From an uncultured Clostridia bacterium (GTDB taxonomy: Bacteria > Bacillota > Clostridia > Christensenellales > Borkfalkiaceae), in NCBI GenBank assembly GCA_947589335.1, contig CANPZH010000054.1:1-9319 (forward strand): a stretch of 9,319 nt of DNA. Direction: 5' to 3'. Position 1 is the first letter of the stretch; every line of letters starts with the position of its first letter. The notes under the pieces were generated by a model. It had not been told where the DNA came from and did no database searches. It was given only the letters and a program-made list of their open reading frames with translations. Shown piece after piece: positions 6,363 through 9,319 of the stretch. The translations under genes and the position numbers were made by a program.

Positions 6363-7289
6363 TTATTGACGGGGGTAGAGCCCGGCGATCTTTTCGGCCT
6401 CGCGTGCGACGCGCTCCGCGAGCGATGCGGGGGAGAGGACGCGGAAGCCCGCGCCCGCGGAGAGGATCTTGCCGACCAGAGATTCGTCGTCCGGCAGGGA
6501 GACCTCGGCGTAATATTTGTCCTCGCGCTTCTGGATGTTGTCTACGCCGAGCCACTCCTCCGCATAGGGCAGCCCCTCCGTGGAGATCTCGAACACGGCG
6601 AAGACCGTCTCGCCGTCGTACCAGAACTTCAAGGGGACGTTCGAACGCTTGAAGGGGATCCGTTGGAAGGTCTCGCCCGTTGTGAGGATGAGCCGCATCC
6701 GCCCGATCTTGAAGAGGCGGAAGGCGTCTCTTTTCGTGCACCAGGCATAGACGTACCAGATGTTCTGTTTGTAGACGAGCAGATGGGGGTAGATCCTCCG
6801 CTGCGTCTCAACGCCCTCGCGGGAGACGTAGTCGATATCGAGGGCCTCCCGCTCCTCGACGGCACGTTCCAGCAGGGCGAGCTTGTCCGAAAAGCGGTGC
6901 TCGTCTCCCCATGTGCCGCTGTCTACGAGGATGTTGCCCGAGAGGGTGAGATCCAGCTTCTCCGACTTGACCTGCGCGGAGAGTTTCTCGATCGCCGAGC
7001 GCAGCACGGGGTCCGAGAGCTGTTCGTTCATCGCGAGCATCGCCCCGATCGCCTTGGTATATTCCTCTTTCGTCATCAGTCCCTTGGGCAGTTTGAATGC
7101 GTCCGAGATGTAGATCCCGCCGCCGGGACCGCGCGTGACGTCGATGGGGATCCCCGCGACCGTCAGTTCGTCCACATAGCGGTAGACGGAGCGCAGCGAA
7201 ACGCCGTATTTCCCGGCGAGCTCGGCCGCGCTCACTTTCCGCTTCGCGAGCAGGGTAAACAGGATATCCGTCATGATCTGATACTTCAT
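6363..7289 (-). CDS. YafY/DeoR-like transcriptional regulator with HTH and WYL domains
   Basis: A 308-residue protein with an N-terminal winged helix: VSAAELAGKYGVSLRSVYRYVDEL (about 19-42) and the wing RGPGGGIYI (53-61). The WYL domain spans about 133-205, with PHLLVYKQNIWYVYAWC and RLFKIGRM containing the WYV triad (178-180) and the basic ligand-contact Arg/Lys residues. A WCX-like C-terminal domain follows. WYL regulators sense nucleic acids or nucleotides in several known cases and often control stress or defence genes; the ligand here is unknown. GGAG (7301-7298) lies 8 bases before the ATG. It is first in a minus-strand operon with murG. Its promoter is back-to-back with that of a small plus-strand gene. 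Confidence 0.9.
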   Translation of the reverse strand: MKYQIMTDILFTLLAKRKVSAAELAGKYGVSLRSVYRYVDELTVAGIPIDVTRGPGGGIYISDAFKLPKGLMTKEEYTKAIGAMLAMNEQLSDPVLRSAIEKLSAQVKSEKLDLTLSGNILVDSGTWGDEHRFSDKLALLERAVEEREALDIDYVSREGVETQRRIYPHLLVYKQNIWYVYAWCTKRDAFRLFKIGRMRLILTTGETFQRIPFKRSNVPLKFWYDGETVFAVFEISTEGLPYAEEWLGVDNIQKREDKYYAEVSLPDDESLVGKILSAGAGFRVLSPASLAERVAREAEKIAGLYPRQ

Positions 7290-7323
7290 GCCCTCTTCTC
7301 CGATCCGTCATATTTCCGCAAAA

Positions 7324-7352
7324 ATTTTAGCATATCGGGCGATAGGTGTCAA
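7324..7352 (-). promoter_or_regulatory. Sigma-A promoter for the WYL regulator-murG operon
   Basis: On the minus strand, TTGACA (7352-7347), a 17-bp spacer and TAAAAT (7329-7324). The start would be near 7317, about 28 bases before the ATG at 7289. The spacer contains the palindrome TATCG-GG-CGATA (7333-7344), a candidate operator. Confidence 0.82.
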
Positions 7353-7362
7353 GTCCCGTGGA

Positions 7363-7368
7363 TATAAT
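7363..7368 (+). promoter_or_regulatory. Probable -10 box of a divergent promoter for the 65-residue gene
   Basis: A perfect TATAAT on the plus strand 25 bases before the ATG at 7394. The expected -35 position (about 7340-7345) has a poor match and lies within the spacer of the minus-strand promoter, so RNA polymerase could not occupy both at once. The weak -35 suggests low or activated expression. Confidence 0.5.
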
Positions 7369-7393
7369 AGGGGAGCCGGGTGGAGGAGAAAAG

Positions 7394-7591
7394 ATGACAG
7401 ACGGGATCGATCGCGCGCTCGCGGCGGCGCGGAAGGCGGAATCGGAGAAGAGGAACCGCGCGCTGTATGAGCGGATCGCTCTGAGGCGGGAAGGAGGGCT
7501 GCGCCTGCTCGCTTCGGCGCGGGGGCTCAACGTCGAAGAGCGGAGGCGCTCGGCGGAAAATTTTTCCCGAAAGTTTGCTCCGTCGCGTTGA
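7394..7591 (+). CDS. Small charged hypothetical protein, 65 residues
   Basis: The ATG at 7394 has a strong Shine-Dalgarno, GGAGGAG (7382-7388), 5 bases upstream; in-frame codons further up are inside the promoter. The protein begins MTDGIDRALAAARKAESEKR and is predicted to be almost wholly helical, rich in Arg, Glu and Ala, with no membrane segment or signal peptide. I recognise no family. It is divergent from the WYL regulator, with overlapping promoters, and its TGA stop lies inside the -35 box of the tyrS promoter, with no terminator between, so its transcription would run into the tyrS leader. The Shine-Dalgarno supports it being real; function unknown. Confidence 0.65.
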   Translation: MTDGIDRALAAARKAESEKRNRALYERIALRREGGLRLLASARGLNVEERRRSAENFSRKFAPSR

Positions 7592-7616
7592 CAAAGCCCG
7601 CGGCGGCGTGTATAAT
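7588..7616 (+). promoter_or_regulatory. Consensus sigma-A promoter of the tyrS operon
   Basis: TTGACA (7588-7593) and TATAAT (7611-7616), both perfect, with a 17-bp spacer. Counting the last T of the -10 as -7 puts +1 at 7623, which is the A of the leader-peptide ATG. The resulting tyrS leader is about 154 bases. The preceding gene's stop codon overlaps the -35. Confidence 0.9.
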
Positions 7617-7622
7617 AAGACC

Positions 7623-7679
7623 ATGGACGGAAAATTGTACAATGCGATTTACGGCTATACGTATGACCGCGGTCGGTAA
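7623..7679 (+). CDS. Tyrosine-rich leader peptide of the tyrS attenuator
   Basis: An 18-codon ORF, MDGKLYNAIYGYTYDRGR, ending TAA. Four of 18 residues are Tyr (codons at 7638, 7650, 7656, 7662; two TAC and two TAT), three of them within five codons, directly upstream of tyrosyl-tRNA synthetase. That is the signature of a leader peptide on which ribosomes stall when charged tRNA-Tyr is scarce. There is no Shine-Dalgarno because the predicted transcript starts at the A of this ATG, so translation would be leaderless; a TTG at 7635 after GGACGG is a weaker alternative start that keeps all four Tyr codons. No direct proof of translation is available from sequence. Confidence 0.75.
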   Translation: MDGKLYNAIYGYTYDRGR

Positions 7680-7748
7680 TACGGATTTTTTCGTGCGTAA
7701 ATCAAGGGACGTGACAGAGACGGTTTGCGCTTTCGGAGTGCGAGCCGT
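7646..7748 (+). promoter_or_regulatory. tyrS attenuator: mutually exclusive RNA pairings
   Basis: Segment 1, GATTTACG (7646-7653), lies within the Tyr-codon part of the leader ORF. Segment 2, CGTAAATC (7696-7703), is its perfect 8-base reverse complement. Segment 3, GGTTTGCGC (7722-7730), pairs instead with GCGTAAATC (7695-7703) in 9 pairs including two G-U. Segment 3 also forms the left arm of a terminator with segment 4 (7738-7748). A ribosome waiting at Tyr codons 10, 12 or 14 would cover segment 1, freeing segment 2 to pair with segment 3 and prevent the terminator; fast translation would leave 1:2 paired and 3:4 terminating. This is the trp-type logic; the mechanism is inferred from complementarity. 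Confidence 0.7.
7660..7691 (+). terminator. Terminator-like hairpin overlapping the leader peptide end (T1)
   Basis: CGTAT (7660-7664) pairs with ATACG (7679-7683), then after one G-A mismatch ACCG (7666-7669) pairs with CGGT (7674-7677) around a CGGT loop, followed by GA and six T residues (7686-7691). Its left arm overlaps leader codons 13-16 and its right arm the stop codon, so a ribosome stalled at Tyr12 or Tyr14 would block it, whereas a released ribosome would let it form. Confidence 0.6.
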
Positions 7749-7757
7749 TTATTTATA
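7718..7757 (+). terminator. Attenuator terminator before tyrS (T2, segments 3:4)
   Basis: ACGGTTTGCGC (7720-7730) pairs with GTGCGAGCCGT (7738-7748) in 11 pairs including three G-U, around the loop TTTCGGA, and is followed by TTATTTATA (7749-7757). Two more outer pairs are possible (7719:7749, 7718:7750). The hairpin ends just before the tyrS Shine-Dalgarno, so it is a leader terminator, not an end-of-gene one. Confidence 0.65.
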
Positions 7758-7776
7758 CTGAGAGGAGATTTTCGGA

Positions 7777-8979
7777 ATGGCAAACAAAGAAAACGTCATG
7801 GATACTCTGCGGGCAAGGGGATTCATCAAGCAGACGGTGTACGAAGACGAGCTCTATGAGCTCCTGGGGCGGGAGAGCGTGCCCTTCTATATCGGTTTCG
7901 ACCCGACCGCCGATTCCCTGCATGTGGGACATTTCCTGCAGCTTGTCGCCATGCGCTATATGCAGCAGGCCGGGCATAAGCCCATCATCCTGATCGGCGG
8001 AGGCACCGCGATGGTGGGAGATCCCTCCGGCAGGACGGATATGCGCGCCATGATGACAAAAGAGACGATCGCGCACCATGTAGAATGTTTCAAGCGGCAG
8101 ATGTCGAAGTTCATCTCCTTCGAGGGCGAGAATGCGGCGGTCATCGTTAACAATGCCGACTGGCTCCTCGGGCTCAACTACATCGACTTCTTGCGGGACG
8201 TCGGCGTGCATTTCTCCGTCAACAAGATGCTGACGGCGGAGTGCTTCAAGGCCCGCATGGAGCGGGGGCTCTCCTTCCTCGAATTCAATTACATGCTGAT
8301 GCAGGCATACGACTTTCTGGTGCTTCACCGCGAGTACGGCTGTTCGCTCGAACTCGGCGGCGACGACCAGTGGAGCAACATCCTCGCGGGGGCAGATCTG
8401 ATCCGCCGCAAGGAACATAAGCCCGCCTTTGCGATGACCTTCGAGCTCCTCACGACGAGCGAGGGCAAGAAGATGGGCAAGACGCAGAAGGGCGCCGTGT
8501 GGCTGGATGAGAACAAGACCTCTCCGTACGACTTCTACCAGTACTGGCGCAACACCGCGGACGACGACGTGGAGAAGGTCTTCCGTCTCCTTACGTTCGT
8601 CCCGATGGAGGAAGTGAAGGAGCTCTGCGCATACAGGGATGAGCGCATGAACGCCGCAAAGGAACGCCTTGCCTTCGAACTGACGGCGACGGTCCACGGC
8701 AGGGAAGCCGCGGAGACCGCCCGCGCGCAGGCGCGCGCGGCATTCGGCGGGGAGGAGGGCGAACTGCCCGTCAAAGAGATCCCCGCATCCGTCGACACCC
8801 TCATCGGAGTACTCGTCGCGGCCGGGCTCTGCAAGAGCAACAGCGAGGCGCGCCGTCTGATCGAGCAAGGCGGCGTCTCCGTCGGCGACGAGAAGGGCTC
8901 CGCCGATATGACGCTCCCCGAGGGCGGATTCGTGCTGCACAAGGGGAAGAAGACGCACATCGCGGTCAAGAGGATCTGA
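7777..8979 (+). CDS. tyrS: Tyrosyl-tRNA synthetase (TyrRS, class I)
   Basis: A 400-residue enzyme that activates tyrosine with ATP and charges tRNA-Tyr. The class I signatures are HVGH (49-52, the HIGH motif) and KMGKT (232-236, the KMSKS loop). Other TyrRS hallmarks are YIGFDPTADSLHVGH, GGGTAMVGDPSGR (74-86), QAYDFLVL with the tyrosine-binding Tyr and Asp, and GGDDQWSNI. An S4 RNA-binding domain forms the C-terminus (about 335-400), with SEARRLIEQGGVSVG. Length and motifs match the bacterial E. coli/Bacillus TyrS type. GAGAGGAG (7760-7767) lies 9 bases before the ATG. The gene is downstream of the Tyr-rich leader and attenuator, and the next gene overlaps its stop by one base (TGATG). Confidence 0.97.
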   Translation: MANKENVMDTLRARGFIKQTVYEDELYELLGRESVPFYIGFDPTADSLHVGHFLQLVAMRYMQQAGHKPIILIGGGTAMVGDPSGRTDMRAMMTKETIAHHVECFKRQMSKFISFEGENAAVIVNNADWLLGLNYIDFLRDVGVHFSVNKMLTAECFKARMERGLSFLEFNYMLMQAYDFLVLHREYGCSLELGGDDQWSNILAGADLIRRKEHKPAFAMTFELLTTSEGKKMGKTQKGAVWLDENKTSPYDFYQYWRNTADDDVEKVFRLLTFVPMEEVKELCAYRDERMNAAKERLAFELTATVHGREAAETARAQARAAFGGEEGELPVKEIPASVDTLIGVLVAAGLCKSNSEARRLIEQGGVSVGDEKGSADMTLPEGGFVLHKGKKTHIAVKRI

Positions 8980-9319
8980 TGGAGTACCGCAGCGTCGTCA
9001 ACGAGACCGTCACAGAGAAAACGATCGAAAAATCGCGGTTTTTGACCTATGTCTGCCACATCTCCAGCGAAGAGGAGGGAGGACGCTTTCCCGCGCGGAT
9101 CCGCGCCCTCCATCCGCTTGCGACGCACGTCTGCTACGGCTATATCGCCGACCGCCTCGGGAACATCCAGCGCTTTTCGGACGACGGCGAGCCGCAGGGG
9201 ACGGCGGGGATGCCCATTCTCGGCGTCATCAAGGCGCAGGATCTCCGCGAGACCGCAGTCGCCGTCGTGCGCTATTTCGGCGGGATCAAGCTGGGCGCGG
9301 GCGGGCTCACGCGCGCCTA
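8979..9319 (+). CDS. yigZ: YigZ / IMPACT family protein (UPF0029), 3' end missing
   Basis: The ATG shares its A with the tyrS TGA stop, implying translational coupling; AAGAGGA (8968-8974) can act as Shine-Dalgarno. The gene runs off the window after 113 complete codons. Family signatures are EKSRFLTYV (17-25), ATHVCYGY (48-55), SDDGEPQGTAGMPIL (67-81) and RYFGGIKLGAGGLTRA (98-113), the characteristic N-terminal domain of E. coli YigZ, B. subtilis YvyE and eukaryotic IMPACT. IMPACT regulates the Gcn2 stress kinase in eukaryotes; the bacterial role is uncertain, with a translation or ribosome-related function suspected. The full protein would be about 210 residues. Co-transcription with tyrS places it under the same attenuator. 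Confidence 0.95.
   Translation, partial: MEYRSVVNETVTEKTIEKSRFLTYVCHISSEEEGGRFPARIRALHPLATHVCYGYIADRLGNIQRFSDDGEPQGTAGMPILGVIKAQDLRETAVAVVRYFGGIKLGAGGLTRA

Noticed and set aside
6341..6369. Separate promoter for murG (TATACT on the minus strand)
   Set aside because: The -35 match is about half the consensus and transcription would begin only one or two bases before the ATG; read-through from the WYL promoter is simpler.
5022..7367. Long plus-strand open frame of 781 codons
   Set aside because: It lies antisense to murG and the WYL regulator, both with clear family motifs; its translation is Arg/Pro/Ala/Glu-rich with no recognisable domain. GC-rich coding DNA often leaves such antisense frames open.
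7642..7761. Alternative 39-residue ORF across the tyrS leader, ending at the tyrS Shine-Dalgarno
   Set aside because: It has no well-placed Shine-Dalgarno, only ends with Tyr residues and crosses both hairpins; the Tyr-rich frame from 7623 explains the leader better. It cannot be fully excluded.
7620..7776. T-box riboswitch before tyrS
   Set aside because: The conserved T-box antiterminator sequence (AGGGTGGNACCGCG type) is absent and the leader is too short for the usual stem I plus antiterminator.
7753..8958. Minus-strand open frame of 401 codons
   Set aside because: Antisense shadow of tyrS, whose identity is certain.

Overview
The window looks like chromosomal DNA of a GC-rich, spore-forming Firmicute in the Clostridia. 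The evidence is a yunB-type sporulation gene, a Staphylococcus-like MurG, a YpsC-type THUMP methyltransferase, strong Shine-Dalgarno sites and several near-perfect sigma-A promoters. The genus cannot be fixed from this sequence. All large genes are intact except the two cut by the window edges.

Layout: (1) 1-762, the 3' end of a THUMP-domain RNA methyltransferase. (2) 792-4246, a self-contained cassette: a consensus promoter embedded in an inverted repeat, a MarR-family regulator, a 903-residue MacB-like ABC transporter fusing ATPase and permease, a 28-residue small protein, and a strong intrinsic terminator. (3) 4247-4638, a non-coding stretch packed with short repeats around the core GTCGGAATGAC, a 65-bp direct duplication, an 18-bp palindrome and a small hairpin. 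(4) 4639-5304, yunB, whose 3' end overlaps the convergent murG by 22 bp. (5) 5283-7289 on the minus strand, a WYL-domain regulator followed 30 bp later by murG, driven by a good promoter that is back-to-back with a promoter for (6) a 65-residue unknown protein on the plus strand. (7) 7588-9319, a tyrS operon: tyrS, then a YigZ/IMPACT-family gene overlapping it by one base and cut by the window end.

The most interesting element is the tyrS leader (7588-7776). A perfect TTGACA-N17-TATAAT promoter places the predicted transcription start on the A of an ATG opening an 18-codon ORF, MDGKLYNAIYGYTYDRGR, with four Tyr codons. It is followed by RNA segments that can pair in mutually exclusive ways: segment 1 in the Tyr-codon region with segment 2 (8 perfect pairs), segment 2 with segment 3 (9 pairs), and segment 3 with segment 4 (a terminator hairpin before a U-rich run). 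Another terminator-like hairpin with six U residues overlaps the end of the leader ORF. This is the architecture of trp-type ribosome-mediated attenuation, but for tyrosyl-tRNA synthetase, in a group where tyrS is usually controlled by a T-box; I see no T-box here. The leader peptide also appears leaderless. These structures were found by eye and were not energy-scored.
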